DNA of 64,000 nucleotides from Mariniradius saccharolyticus AK6 (GCF_000330725.2 NZ_AMZY02000001.1:1-64000); one strand, 5' to 3'. Shown: positions 1 to 8,873, counted from the first letter of the stretch. Notes: generated by a model from the letters alone, not told the origin. Program-made: numbers and translations.

Positions 1-35
1 TTTTTGTCAACCTATATCAGGCATGCACATTCCGC

Positions 36-70
36 ACTTTGTACTTGGTACATCGTACTTTGTACCTCAG
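36..70. repeat. heptameric short tandem repeat (ACTTTGT type)
   Basis: Five consecutive 7-nt units can be read here: ACTTTGT, ACTTGGT, ACATCGT, ACTTTGT, ACCTCAG. The block is noncoding and lies just beyond the 3' end of the reverse phosphopantetheinyl transferase gene. The 7-nt phase is the same as in the TCTTGnn and ATTCTGA blocks elsewhere in this window. Confidence 0.6.
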
Positions 71-97
71 CCCTCTTTATTCAAATATACAATCTCC

Positions 98-727
98 CTA
101 CCAAATGGTGTAAGTCAGAACGATGTCATTTTCATGTTCCACTTTCACTTGGTAATGATGGTCCGAAAATTCGGATTGCTCGACCCGACCTTTCACTACA
201 GTATCCGCGATCGTGAATGGTTCCAAGCGGATATTCTGCCTGAGACTGATTCCCTTTCTTCCCTGGCATTTGAATATGGATTCTTTGGCAGACCATGCAA
301 TCGTGTACAGCAGGGGGTCGTTGGCCAAAAATTCCATCTCAGCTTCGTCCAGGAATTTCGGCCCCAGGCGAATAACTTTCTCCCGTACGAAATCCAAATC
401 GATTCCCACGGGCATTTCTTTGTGGAAAATGGCCGCTGCCAAACCTTTGGTATGTGTCAGGGAAACAAACCCATATCCATCCATTGGGTGGGATTTACCA
501 TGCTCATCTTTGAAGAAGCCGGGATAGGGCAGGGAGATCAATTCCAAAGCAAACTTGATGGCGAGGCGTGCGCCTTTCCACTCCTTTTGCTTGTCTGGTC
601 GGGAGATATTGGCATACGCAAGCTTCTCCCTAAAACTTAAAAAATCCGTTCCATTCTGCGAGACTTCCTCAATATTATTGACAGCCAAGGCTGACAAAGG
701 ACTTATTTTTTCTATTTTTGTTTGCAT
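98..727 (-). CDS. 4'-phosphopantetheinyl transferase superfamily protein
   Basis: Predicted to move the 4'-phosphopantetheine arm of coenzyme A onto a serine of an acyl or peptidyl carrier protein (cytosolic, Mg2+-dependent). From the ATG at 727 the protein is 209 aa. The family signature is visible: SLTHTKG near residues 89-95, the Mg-binding GIDLD at 108-112, and the downstream WSAKE at about 145-149 followed by a basic CQGRKG segment. An in-frame upstream ATG at 757 would add ten unremarkable residues (beginning MISAHSR); I prefer 727. Bacteroidetes usually have this Sfp-like single-domain enzyme in addition to, or instead of, AcpS; which carrier protein it serves cannot be told here. It is divergent from the WD40 gene. 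Confidence 0.85.
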   Translation of the reverse strand: MQTKIEKISPLSALAVNNIEEVSQNGTDFLSFREKLAYANISRPDKQKEWKGARLAIKFALELISLPYPGFFKDEHGKSHPMDGYGFVSLTHTKGLAAAIFHKEMPVGIDLDFVREKVIRLGPKFLDEAEMEFLANDPLLYTIAWSAKESIFKCQGRKGISLRQNIRLEPFTIADTVVKGRVEQSEFSDHHYQVKVEHENDIVLTYTIW

Positions 728-765
728 AGACGCAACGCGGGAATGAGCGCTAATCACATCAAAAT

Positions 766-1674
766 ATGCTGAAAATCCAAGTAAATAAATTATATACCCT
801 CACCGGACACAACGACTGCATTTATGCCTTGGCAGAAGCCCCCGATCCAAGGTATTTTTTTACAGGGTCAGGAGATGGGATGGTCGTAGCTTGGGATTTG
901 GACAATCCGGCCGATGGGCGATTGGTAGCCAAAGTCGGACATTCGGTGTATGCACTTGAAGTGGATATCGAAAAAAACCACCTGATCATTGGGCACAATT
1001 TCGAGGGAATCCATGTGATAGACCTCGAAAATCAAAAAGAACTCTGGTCCGTCAACCTTACCTCCCAGTCGATTTTCGACATCAAAATATTTGGCAACGA
1101 TATATTTGTCGCCACAGCGGATGGGGTGATTACAGTGGTGGACCGTATCAAAAGGTCCGTCAGAAAACATATCAAGATTTCGGAAAAAAGCGTTCGCGTA
1201 TTGGCCATTGATCCATCCCGAAATTACCTCGCGGCGGGATTGAGCGACCACAGCGTCAAGGTATTTGACCTGCAAACCCTGCAGCCACTGCATAGCCTAA
1301 ACGCCCACACCAACTCGGTATTTGCACTTGGTTTTGCTCCCAATGCAAAGATCATGGTCAGCGGTGGAAGGGATGCACACCTTAAGATTTGGGATACTTC
1401 TGATTTCTCACTCAAAGAATCCATCGTAGCCCATATGTATGCCATCAATTACCTCTCCTTCCGGGAAGATGGCAGGTATTTTGTTACCTGCAGCATGGAC
1501 AAATCCATCAAGGTCTGGGACACCGAAACGCTTAAACTCCTCAAAGTCATTGATAAGGCACGGTATGCGGGGCACGGCACCTCCATCAACAAAGTCCTCT
1601 GGAGTACCTACAACCAACAAATCATTTCCATCAGCGACGACAGAAAAATTTCCATTTGGAACCTAGAATTTTAG
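766..1674 (+). CDS. WD40 repeat protein
   Basis: A 302-aa cytosolic beta-propeller with no signal peptide. WD repeats are clear through the whole length, for example the blade beginning LTGHNDCIYAL at residue 11 and those ending KIWDTSDF, KVWDTETL and SIWNLEF. About seven blades fit the length, so the gene appears complete. WD40 propellers are scaffolds for protein-protein contact, so no enzymatic role is proposed. It starts a forward run in which the next ATG (DivIVA-like gene) follows after 6 nt. A TATTTTTG element at 713-720 could be the -7 box, but no well-spaced -33 element was seen. Confidence 0.85.
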   Translation: MLKIQVNKLYTLTGHNDCIYALAEAPDPRYFFTGSGDGMVVAWDLDNPADGRLVAKVGHSVYALEVDIEKNHLIIGHNFEGIHVIDLENQKELWSVNLTSQSIFDIKIFGNDIFVATADGVITVVDRIKRSVRKHIKISEKSVRVLAIDPSRNYLAAGLSDHSVKVFDLQTLQPLHSLNAHTNSVFALGFAPNAKIMVSGGRDAHLKIWDTSDFSLKESIVAHMYAINYLSFREDGRYFVTCSMDKSIKVWDTETLKLLKVIDKARYAGHGTSINKVLWSTYNQQIISISDDRKISIWNLEF

Positions 1675-1680
1675 AAAAAC

Positions 1681-2538
1681 ATGAAAATAACCTCCAAAGA
1701 CATCCTTCAAAAAACATTCGAAAAAAACTTCCGCGGCTATGACAAGGACGAAGTCACAGCCTACCTAGGCCTCGTAGCAGATGCTTGGGACAAGCTGGAA
1801 GATGAAAAAGCCGCGCTCGAGCGTGATCTCGAAATCAGCCGACGTGAGGCCAAAAAACTCAAGGATGTGGAGGAATCGCTTTTCAGAACCTTGAAAACCG
1901 CCGAAGATACCGGCGTAAGCATCATCGAAGAAGCCAACCAAGCCGCTAACGATATTCTCGCTGATGCCAAAAACAACGCAGAGGCCATGCTAGCCGATGC
2001 CAGAAGGCGGTCAAACCAATTGCTGGAGATTTCCGAAGCCAAAGCAAAAACGGTCCTCGCAGACCTGAAAGCCGATGTCCAAAAATTGGTCAAAGACTAC
2101 GAATCACTTCTGAAAGAGCGGGATTTGGTACTCAAAAACCTCAAGAAAGTCTCTGAAGATATCCAACATAGCATCGAAGTATCGCAGGAATCCTTCAAAA
2201 AGGTAAACGTACAAACGCATGCCAACTTGGTCAGCGAATTGGAGAAGGCAAAGGCATTTACGCTCGCCAACCTTCCTGAAACTGAAATCGCCACACCTGA
2301 ACCAACCACATTGGTGGAACAGCCTGTCGCGGAGGTAGTCTCCGAAACCGTCGAAATCCCAAAAGAAGAGCCTGTTTCAGTAGTGGATTCTGTAGAGGAT
2401 GAAGTAGCTGAGGCTCCTTCAGAACCACTTGCAGAGGCTGAAACCGAGGAAAGCCCAAGCGAGGACGAAACTCCAAAAACAGAAGAGCCAAAAGCCAAAC
2501 CCGACAAGGGCAGTTCATTTTTTGACCAATTTGACTGA
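1681..2538 (+). CDS. DivIVA-domain coiled-coil protein
   Basis: 285 aa. The N terminus (ITSKDILQKTFEKNFRGYDKDEVTAYL) matches the DivIVA/GpsB lipid-binding domain, including the RGYDKDEV turn. Residues about 35-185 are a long heptad-rich coiled coil, and residues about 200-280 are an acidic, proline- and glutamate-rich tail ending SSFFDQFD. DivIVA proteins assemble at negatively curved membrane in Gram-positives; homologues in Bacteroidetes exist but their role is poorly defined. The stop codon overlaps the folB start (A of TGATG), so the two are probably translationally coupled. A cell-division or envelope-positioning role is inference from the domain only. Confidence 0.85.
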   Translation: MKITSKDILQKTFEKNFRGYDKDEVTAYLGLVADAWDKLEDEKAALERDLEISRREAKKLKDVEESLFRTLKTAEDTGVSIIEEANQAANDILADAKNNAEAMLADARRRSNQLLEISEAKAKTVLADLKADVQKLVKDYESLLKERDLVLKNLKKVSEDIQHSIEVSQESFKKVNVQTHANLVSELEKAKAFTLANLPETEIATPEPTTLVEQPVAEVVSETVEIPKEEPVSVVDSVEDEVAEAPSEPLAEAETEESPSEDETPKTEEPKAKPDKGSSFFDQFD

Positions 2539-2903
2539 TGGGAAAGGTTTCCTTGGAAGGAATTGAGTTCCATGCATACCATGGCGTGTTCTCGGAGGAG
2601 AAAATCCTCGGCAACAGGTTTACGGTCGATATCCACGTCGAGACTGACTTCAAAAAAGCCATGCTCGAGGATGACCTGAAAGAGACCGTCGACTACGGCA
2701 GGCTGTACAAAATCGCACAGGCCCACATGAAAGAACCGGTGAAGCTGCTTGAGCACCTCGCCCACCTGATGATCCAGGATATCCTCAAAACCTATCCAGC
2801 ACTCAAACACGTCTCCATCACGATCAAAAAACACAATCCCGCGCTCGGCGGCGTAGTCAACTACTCCGTCGTCACGGTACAATATCCCCAAGACTATGTC
2901 TAA
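2538..2903 (+). CDS. folB: dihydroneopterin aldolase
   Basis: 121 aa, the usual size. It converts 7,8-dihydroneopterin to 6-hydroxymethyl-7,8-dihydropterin and glycolaldehyde in folate synthesis. Family features are the N-terminal GIEFHAYHGVFSEE, the VDYGRLY segment, and the C-terminal IKKHNPALGG that carries the catalytic lysine region. It overlaps the preceding DivIVA-like gene at the stop/start, and its last 8 nt overlap the start of the ChaN-like gene, so it sits inside one transcription unit. No other folate gene is adjacent. Confidence 0.92.
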   Translation: MGKVSLEGIEFHAYHGVFSEEKILGNRFTVDIHVETDFKKAMLEDDLKETVDYGRLYKIAQAHMKEPVKLLEHLAHLMIQDILKTYPALKHVSITIKKHNPALGGVVNYSVVTVQYPQDYV

Positions 2904-3759
2904 AAGAATCAGCCTCATAATCACAGGGTTCCTATTGTCGGCAATGGCGATTGCGCAAACTTCGCCCTACAAAATATACAACAATCAGGGGAATGAAGTC
3001 CGCTTCGAAGCCATGGCGGAGATTGCCGAGCAGCACGAGGTCATCTTTTTTGGCGAGCTGCACAATAACTCGCTGGCACATTGGCTGCAGCTGCAATTGC
3101 TGAAATCACTTCATGAATCTGGGAAAAAAGTCGTCCTCGGAGCCGAGTTCTTTGAACGTGACGACCAACTCAACATCGACGAATGGCTTGCGGGGAAAAT
3201 GAGGGACAGCAATTTTGAGGCGGAAGCGAAACTGTGGAAAAACTATGCGACCGATTACAAGCCTTTGATGCTCTATGCCAAAAAAAACCAAATCCCCTTT
3301 GTCGCTTCCAATATCCCCCGAAAATATGCTTCCCTTGTCAGTAGACAGGGTTTGGCGGGCTTGGACAGCTTGAGCGAGCAAGCCAAAAGCTATATCGCAC
3401 CGCTTCCTATCGAAGTAGATAAGACACTTCCCGGGTATGTTGGCATGAAGGAAATGATGCATGGCAGCGGCATGAACCTAGACTACATGATCGAGGCGCA
3501 GGCTGTCAAGGACGCGACGATGGCCTATTCGCTTTTTGACTATATCAACAAAGGCAAAACCATCTTCCATGTCAACGGTTCCTACCATTCCAACAACTAT
3601 GAAGGTATCGTTTGGTACCTCAAGCGGAAATTTCCCACCGTCCGAATCATGACGATCAATACCGTAGAACAGGACAATATCCACACCTTGGATCCGAAAA
3701 ACCAAAGTTCAGCCGATTTCATCATTGTCCTACCTTTGGATAGTCACAAAAGCTACTAA
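2896..3759 (+). CDS. ChaN-family haem-uptake-like lipoprotein/exported protein
   Basis: 287 aa with an N-terminal signal peptide (ISLIITGFLLSAMAIAQ). The mature protein matches the ChaN/Tiki-like DUF399 family: EVIFFGELHNNSLAHW near residue 50, then AEFFERDDQ and a second conserved block NGSYHSNNYEGIVWYL. Campylobacter ChaN binds haem; related Tiki proteins are metalloproteases sharing the GxxHN and E/H residues, so haem binding or hydrolase activity are both possible. No lipobox cysteine follows the signal peptide here, so it is more likely periplasmic than lipid-anchored. Overlaps folB by 8 nt. Confidence 0.8.
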   Translation: MSKRISLIITGFLLSAMAIAQTSPYKIYNNQGNEVRFEAMAEIAEQHEVIFFGELHNNSLAHWLQLQLLKSLHESGKKVVLGAEFFERDDQLNIDEWLAGKMRDSNFEAEAKLWKNYATDYKPLMLYAKKNQIPFVASNIPRKYASLVSRQGLAGLDSLSEQAKSYIAPLPIEVDKTLPGYVGMKEMMHGSGMNLDYMIEAQAVKDATMAYSLFDYINKGKTIFHVNGSYHSNNYEGIVWYLKRKFPTVRIMTINTVEQDNIHTLDPKNQSSADFIIVLPLDSHKSY

Positions 3760-3762
3760 GAC

Positions 3763-4221
3763 ATGTACAGTCGGTCGGAAAACTCCCAAGTCAGACAGGA
3801 TTTTTGGACGGCTTTCGGTATGTACATGAAGCCGGTCCCTTCGGCCACGGGTTTTCGTACCAACGGGCAAAACTACAAGACAGGCATCAAAGATATCTAC
3901 TTCAGGATGCGTGCCGAGCGGGATTTTGCGTCCATTGGGATCGAAATTTGCCACAAGGACCTGGAAATGCAGCAACTGTATTTTGAGCAGTTTCTGGAAT
4001 TCAAAAAGCTCCTCGAAGCCGAACTTGGCGAATCTTGGACTTGGGAAATGCACGTGCCGAATTCAGAGGGCCGACTTATCTCCCGCATCCAAACCGTAAA
4101 GCCCGGCCCCAACGTGATGGACAAGGATACCTGGCCCGAAATCATCTCTTTCCTGAAGCCCCGCATCATCGCCCTCGACGCCTTCTGGACCAATATCAAG
4201 CCGGCTTTTGAGGATGGGTGA
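3763..4221 (+). CDS. DUF4268 domain-containing protein
   Basis: 152 aa, cytosolic. The sequence (FWTAFGMYMKPVPS at the N terminus, FRMRAERDFASIGIEI in the middle) fits the DUF4268 family, a restriction-endonuclease-like fold found as a stand-alone protein in Bacteroidetes. Function unknown. It follows the ChaN-like gene by 3 nt and ends the forward run; the next gene is convergent. Confidence 0.75.
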   Translation: MYSRSENSQVRQDFWTAFGMYMKPVPSATGFRTNGQNYKTGIKDIYFRMRAERDFASIGIEICHKDLEMQQLYFEQFLEFKKLLEAELGESWTWEMHVPNSEGRLISRIQTVKPGPNVMDKDTWPEIISFLKPRIIALDAFWTNIKPAFEDG

Positions 4222-4239
4222 CAACATACATCCTAGCCG

Positions 4240-4839
4240 TTATCTTGGTAATGATTTTTTGAACTCTTGGATCTCTTTGTAGTCTTTAATTCCTAAATAA
4301 TCAATAAGACTAAGAAAGTGGATTTTCCCACTAGTATGGTAATGGATAAGTAATTCCCTCATTTTCCTGAATTCAAATTTTTCAATCAATTGAAACTTCA
4401 CTTCAATACGGGTGCCGTTTGTCAAAATAAGTCGGCAAGTATTTGAGGTTCCATTCGATCTAGCCGGATTGAGATTCGATTCTGAATATTCCATTTGGTC
4501 AAAATAGTCTCCAACCGTAAACTCTATCTTGTTGATGTCTTTTAGGCTAAATCTCTGGTCACCGACTCCAATCTCGTTTTCACAGAACTTCAAAACTTGA
4601 TCCAATGTACCCGATAGCGATTTTCTTGTAAAAAACTTAGTGAATCCAAAGATAACCATCAAAACTAATGTTAAAAACATTCCAAAAACTCCAATTTTCT
4701 CAGTTACGCCTTCTTGAAGGTATTTGGGAATCAGATAAATAAAGCTTGCCGAAATCAAACCTAACCCGTAAACAACACGATTTGCAGTGATAATAGGGCC
4801 TCTACCCTTTTTAAAAATCCTGAATTCTACATTCTCCAT
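4240..4839 (-). CDS. hypothetical membrane protein
   Basis: 199 aa, not recognised. There are two hydrophobic segments near residues 23-41 and 49-67, then a cytosolic region with a beta-rich run (SLKDINKIEFTVGDYF, CRLILTNGTRIEVKFQL) that resembles membrane-tethered PH-like/YcxB-like proteins. The gene is visibly AT-richer than its neighbours and stands alone between convergent and same-strand genes, which would fit recent acquisition. The start ATG at 4839 is preceded by a decayed coding stretch. Confidence 0.6.
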   Translation of the reverse strand: MENVEFRIFKKGRGPIITANRVVYGLGLISASFIYLIPKYLQEGVTEKIGVFGMFLTLVLMVIFGFTKFFTRKSLSGTLDQVLKFCENEIGVGDQRFSLKDINKIEFTVGDYFDQMEYSESNLNPARSNGTSNTCRLILTNGTRIEVKFQLIEKFEFRKMRELLIHYHTSGKIHFLSLIDYLGIKDYKEIQEFKKSLPR

Positions 4840-4859
4840 TTCAATTCTGCAAAATCAAA

Positions 4860-5069
4860 TCCAGTTAAATTTAGTTGAAATTTGTAAATAAACTTCCACA
4901 AACACAGGAAGGCGTAAATTTCAAACGCCAAGCGGAGATGCTTGATTTGATTAAGTTGCTTGAAACGCGCTTCATACGCCACCGTCTTTCAAGACATGTT
5001 TTTGAATATTTCTTTTTGTTGGGAAAAAGGAAATTCGTCCATGGAAGCTGGATCAAAGTCCTCTGCCAT
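4860..5069 (-). pseudogene. possible decayed coding fragment
   Basis: From an ATG at 5069 the reverse strand reads MAEDFDPASMDEFPFSQQ and continues to a TGA after 26 codons; the same frame then reads on as a charged helix-like stretch (KTVAYEARFKQLNQIKHL). The pattern loosely resembles the C-terminal tail of Rpn/PD-(D/E)XK-type proteins, in which an AYE..LK..RDLKN segment is common. It may be a remnant broken by a stop codon or simply noncoding DNA. Confidence 0.25.
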
Positions 5070-5094
5070 CACAAAAATCTCGGCAGCATTCTCA

Positions 5095-6504
5095 CTACAC
5101 AATCACCTTCGTCGTCCCACCACCTTTCAGGGTGATTTCGATAGGTTTGTTGGATTTCCAAGCGCCTGCGGTAAAGTCAGGCACGTCAATAGCATTGGAG
5201 CGGTTGGCCACGGACCATTCACTCAGCGGGGAGATTGCCGACCACAGCGCAGCATCATAGACGTCCTGATCGAGCGGAAGCCCGTTTCTTAGGCAGTCTA
5301 TCAACCTCCAGTCCATCATAAAATCCATACCTCCGTGACCGCCGATTTGCTTGGCGAGTTCGCCGACCTTGCGGACGATCTCGGGCGTATACTTTTCCTC
5401 GAGCGCTTTGAACTCCTCATCCTTCATCCAGCTATGGCCCTTGGCGACCTTCGGATTGGGGTACTTTTGTGCAAAGCCTTCGGTGCCGCTGATCACATGC
5501 AGACGCGAGTACGGCCTTGGTGAGGTTACATCGTGTTGGATCATGATAGAGCGGCCCTTTTTGGTCTTGACGAGCGTGGTGTTCATGTTTCCGCGGTACT
5601 TCTTTTCTGCAAACGGACCGAAAAACGAATCTGCTTCGGCCAATTCGCGGGCTTTGTCGGCCATTTGGAAATCCGCAGAGGAAAGCGAAGTCAGGTAGTC
5701 CATTTGGTCGCCCCGGTTGATGTCCATGATTTGACAAATCGGGCCAAGGCCATGCGTGGCATACAGGTTGCCGTTGCGATAGTTCTCCTTGAGTCGCCAC
5801 ATATCCTGATAGCCGCCTTCCGAATCCTTCATAAAGTTGAGCCAAAGCAGATCGTGGATATAGGCACCTTCCGTATGGACAATTTCCCCAAAAAACCCGT
5901 CCCGCTTCATGCTCAGGGTCATCAGCTCAAAAAAGTCATAACAGCAGTTTTCCAGCATCATACAGTGCTTTTTGGTACGCTCGGAGGTTTCCACGAGTTG
6001 CCAGCACTCTTCCAGTGTCTTGGCGGCGGGCACTTCCACTGCTGCGTGTTTGCCATTTTCCATGGCATAGACAGCCATGGGCGTATGCCAATCCCAGGGC
6101 GTGGCAATATAAATCAGGTCTAGGTCTTTGCGGTCCACCATCTTTTTCCAGGCATAAACAGAGCCTGAATAGGATTCAGGGGCATGCTTGGTACCTTCCA
6201 GAAGCTTTTTTGCCTTGTCCACACGCTCGGGAATCAAATCGCATAAGGCTTTGATTTCTACTCCTTCAATCTTGCTCAGCCGCTCAACTGCCCCCGGTCC
6301 CCTCATACCCAAGCCAACAACACCTACGCGCACGACCGGAATCTTGGGAGCCGCGAAGTTGCACATATTGAACTGCTGCACATGGCTTTTCATACTCAGT
6401 TGGTGTACTTGTTCTAGGCTTTCTGCCTTGCCGATTTGGGGGATGCTCGCGCCAACCAAGCCAAGGCCGGCGATTTTGAGGAAGTCTCTGCGGTTATTGC
6501 TCAT
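5095..6504 (-). CDS. Gfo/Idh/MocA-family oxidoreductase, GH109 type
   Basis: 469 aa with a Tat-type signal (NNRRDFLKIAGLGLVG), so the protein is probably exported folded with its cofactor. Residues about 50-180 form a Rossmann NAD-binding domain (VRVGVVGLGMRGPGAV). The central blocks GKHAAVEVPAA and NGNLYATHGLGP with NRGD match glycoside hydrolase family 109 (alpha-N-acetylgalactosaminidase type), which cleaves by NAD-dependent oxidation and elimination. Other members of this oxidoreductase group act on different sugars, so the substrate is not certain. A terminator at 6604-6634 separates it from the upstream DUF2892 gene. Confidence 0.85.
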   Translation of the reverse strand: MSNNRRDFLKIAGLGLVGASIPQIGKAESLEQVHQLSMKSHVQQFNMCNFAAPKIPVVRVGVVGLGMRGPGAVERLSKIEGVEIKALCDLIPERVDKAKKLLEGTKHAPESYSGSVYAWKKMVDRKDLDLIYIATPWDWHTPMAVYAMENGKHAAVEVPAAKTLEECWQLVETSERTKKHCMMLENCCYDFFELMTLSMKRDGFFGEIVHTEGAYIHDLLWLNFMKDSEGGYQDMWRLKENYRNGNLYATHGLGPICQIMDINRGDQMDYLTSLSSADFQMADKARELAEADSFFGPFAEKKYRGNMNTTLVKTKKGRSIMIQHDVTSPRPYSRLHVISGTEGFAQKYPNPKVAKGHSWMKDEEFKALEEKYTPEIVRKVGELAKQIGGHGGMDFMMDWRLIDCLRNGLPLDQDVYDAALWSAISPLSEWSVANRSNAIDVPDFTAGAWKSNKPIEITLKGGGTTKVIV

Positions 6505-6603
6505 GGGTATAGGATATCAGGATGCGACGATAATAAACCAAAGTTTGTAAAGCTTGAATTTATACTTTATTCGCTTTGTATCCAGTCCGCTCCCAAAAAA
6601 ATG

Positions 6604-6634
6604 AAAAAACCTTGCGGGTTTTATTCCGCAAGGT
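6604..6634 (-). terminator. rho-independent terminator after DUF2892 gene
   Basis: A 9-bp stem ACCTTGCGG / CCGCAAGGT with an 8-nt loop; on the reverse strand it is followed by a T tract (A run at 6604-6609 on the plus strand). It lies 27 nt beyond the stop of the reverse DUF2892 gene. Confidence 0.75.
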
Positions 6635-6661
6635 CTCACATAAAACAGTAGTCTGTTTGAT

Positions 6662-6877
6662 TTATGCCTTTTTCACTGGGCAGGTTCTGATGCCGAAGAC
6701 GGCATAAAGCGGGCAAAAACCCACCGCACTCGTCAAAAGGAAAATCACGGAAACGACAATGAGCACGATACCCCAGGTACCTGTGACGATGCCGGCGTAG
6801 TACAGATAAGCGGCCAATAGCGCGATCAGGATGCGTACAATCCTGTCAGCACTTCCCATGTTCTTTTTCATAATCAT
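6662..6877 (-). CDS. DUF2892 (YgaP-type) membrane protein
   Basis: 71 aa with two transmembrane helices (IVRILIALLAAYLYYAG and WGIVLIVVSVIFLLTSAVG) followed by CPLYAVFGIRTC. This is the DUF2892 inner-membrane family, also found as the membrane part of YgaP rhodanese fusions. In Bacteroidetes it is often a single small protein, with a role guessed to involve sulfur or redox. Three closely spaced start codons exist (6877, 6871, 6859); the first is kept. Confidence 0.8.
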   Translation of the reverse strand: MIMKKNMGSADRIVRILIALLAAYLYYAGIVTGTWGIVLIVVSVIFLLTSAVGFCPLYAVFGIRTCPVKKA

Positions 6878-7039
6878 TTGTTTGATGGTAAATGGAAGAA
6901 TGTAATGTCGGTGGGGTAATTATTCCCTAAGACAAGCTGAAAGTACAACCCTCCTCAAAAAATGACTGTCACATTTGTCACAAATAGAACCGAGAAATCA
7001 AGATCAAAATCGAGTAGCCCTTTCCTTTAAAAAAATCCG

Positions 7040-7513
7040 CTACTCGGCCATTCGCTCCAACATTTTCCTCCTATGGAAATACCTGAAGATCTGAAAAAGT
7101 AGAATAAAGAGCCCTAATGCAAATGGACCAAAAAGCAATCCCCATCCCACGATAGAAAGCACCAACCTGCCCGAAAACGTGGAGAATGTCTCGAAAATCC
7201 CGTTCTGAAATGAAAGCTGCAAAGAAGCCAAGTCCAATTCCAGATAGTCAAATCCAAACAGCCACTCTCCTACCCGCATCAGCGGAATCACGAGCAACAG
7301 TTGCAGGGGTGTAAGGAGGTAACTCACAAACAGCATCAAGGGCAAGTTCAGGGACATCCGCCACGCCAAAAAAACCAAGATCGCCGTGGTAGTCCCATAA
7401 ATTGGAAAAACGCCAATCAGCGTCCCGATCGCTATACTTGCCGCCAATTCCCTGGGCTGCAACCCTTGGCTAAGGAATCCTTTGGCTTTTTGTATGATCC
7501 GACGAATTGGCAT
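7040..7513 (-). CDS. DUF2062 membrane protein
   Basis: 157 aa. An amphipathic basic N terminus is followed by PRELAASIAIGTLIGVFPIYG, the hallmark of DUF2062, and by four or so hydrophobic segments. In other genomes the domain is fused to glycosyltransferases or stands alone; its function is not established. No operon partner: the genes on both sides are separated by more than 150 nt. Confidence 0.8.
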   Translation of the reverse strand: MPIRRIIQKAKGFLSQGLQPRELAASIAIGTLIGVFPIYGTTTAILVFLAWRMSLNLPLMLFVSYLLTPLQLLLVIPLMRVGEWLFGFDYLELDLASLQLSFQNGIFETFSTFSGRLVLSIVGWGLLFGPFALGLFILLFQIFRYFHRRKMLERMAE

Positions 7514-7722
7514 GTTCCAAAAATACCAAAAAGCAGATAGGTATGGGATTAAGTTTTGGTTAATGAAGTCATTTTAAAAAATGCGTCAGCCATGAATGTA
7601 CGAATATATCTTTATCGCGGTGCGCGAACTTTGCGAATTCAAGGTCAAGATATCCATGTAAAGGCCCATCTATTGAACCCAAAGGCTGCTTGCATTCAGG
7701 TTATTCGGTCCCCAAGGCCGAG

Positions 7723-7771
7723 TCTTGCTTCTCGCTTCTCGTCTCTTGCTTCTTGCTTCTCGTCTCTTCCT
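7723..7771. repeat. heptameric short tandem repeat (TCTTGCT type)
   Basis: Seven 7-nt units in perfect phase: TCTTGCT, TCTCGCT, TCTCGTC, TCTTGCT, TCTTGCT, TCTCGTC, TCTTCCT. Noncoding, in the 291-nt gap between the DUF2062 and GH113-like genes. Related heptamers lie inside the histidine kinase genes at 51563, 54948 and 60403. Confidence 0.75.
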
Positions 7772-7804
7772 CCTTCAACCTCCACCCTTCTCTACTCCAC
7801 GCAC

Positions 7805-8842
7805 TTATATCTCCCCCAAAAATCCACGACGCATCACTTCCGCCGCCGCTTTTCCCTGCGGGGTAAAGTCAATCTCGGATCTGCGAACCTGGGGATACCA
7901 TTTCCAAAAATAGACTCCTGCCAACCAATCCTTTTTCCAGACGTTTTCAAAAAAAGCATGGTAGCACTTCGCCTGTACCGCTTCAGAGATCTCTGATCCT
8001 TTTCTTTCATTTGGCCACACCCAAGGAGACACAGCCGCATCGGCGGTATTGCAATAGCCAATTTCGGTAAAGATCACAGGCTTTTGAAATTTGGAAACCA
8101 CCCTTTCGATCTGAGGGATCACTTTTGACCAAGCCTTATCTAAATCATTTTGTTCTGGGTTTACGGTTGAGGCTAAGGGAAAATAGGCCTGTATGCCGAT
8201 ATAGTCCAAGGCATCCCAAAACTTGATTTTGTCGTACTCCGTGAAGTTGGCAGCGTAGACAAGCCGGCCGTTATAGCGGCTTCGGACGATCCGGATAATT
8301 TCCCTCCAATCATCCTCTCGGTGAATGGTCTTTTCCAATTCGGTTCCAATACAAAGTACCGGGATTTTGTGTTTTTCCGCGAAGTCCGCAAAGTAGGTAA
8401 GGAACTCCGCATACTGGGCAAACCATAATGACCAATCATCTTCCGACTGCATTTCAATCTCTCCCGGCCATGCATCATGGACCCAAAGGTGGGGCTTCAG
8501 GATACTTTCCAAGCCAGAATTTCGCCCATCTGTCAACGTTGCTTCCAATCCGGCCAGGCGCTCTCCCCACCACATGCGGTCAGAATGCTTTTCCCAGCGG
8601 ATTTCGGGTTGCTTTGGGTCCTGCTGCCAGCCAAAGGGTGTTTGGGAAATATGCGTGGCTCCAAATGACCGCAGCGAATCCAGTTCCCAGCCTTCGAGTG
8701 GCCGCGGCCCAGCGACCCAGCAAACTCCTTTGTGTTTTTGCCCTACAATAAAATCCAGCTCCAACTCCGCTGCCTGATTCTGCATTGTCCAAATGGCCAA
8801 AGCAATCAAAAAGATGGAAATAATAAAAATGGGCTTTTTCAA
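7805..8842 (-). CDS. GH113-like glycoside hydrolase (TIM barrel)
   Basis: 345 aa with an N-terminal membrane anchor or signal (FIISIFLIALAIW). The barrel sequence matches the GH113/GTA-TIM group: ATHISQTPFGW, LKPHLWVHD, then GTELEK with a likely acid/base Glu168 and FTEIGYC with the likely nucleophile Glu260. GH113 includes beta-mannanases, but many Bacteroidetes members have no tested substrate. The only in-frame start that keeps the signal segment is a TTG at 8842, 31 nt after the upstream DUF6503-like gene; the first ATG lies after that segment. Confidence 0.75.
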   Translation of the reverse strand: MKKPIFIISIFLIALAIWTMQNQAAELELDFIVGQKHKGVCWVAGPRPLEGWELDSLRSFGATHISQTPFGWQQDPKQPEIRWEKHSDRMWWGERLAGLEATLTDGRNSGLESILKPHLWVHDAWPGEIEMQSEDDWSLWFAQYAEFLTYFADFAEKHKIPVLCIGTELEKTIHREDDWREIIRIVRSRYNGRLVYAANFTEYDKIKFWDALDYIGIQAYFPLASTVNPEQNDLDKAWSKVIPQIERVVSKFQKPVIFTEIGYCNTADAAVSPWVWPNERKGSEISEAVQAKCYHAFFENVWKKDWLAGVYFWKWYPQVRRSEIDFTPQGKAAAEVMRRGFLGEI

Positions 8843-8873
8843 GGGAGGGAAGTAAATCTGATTTTTGTCGCTG

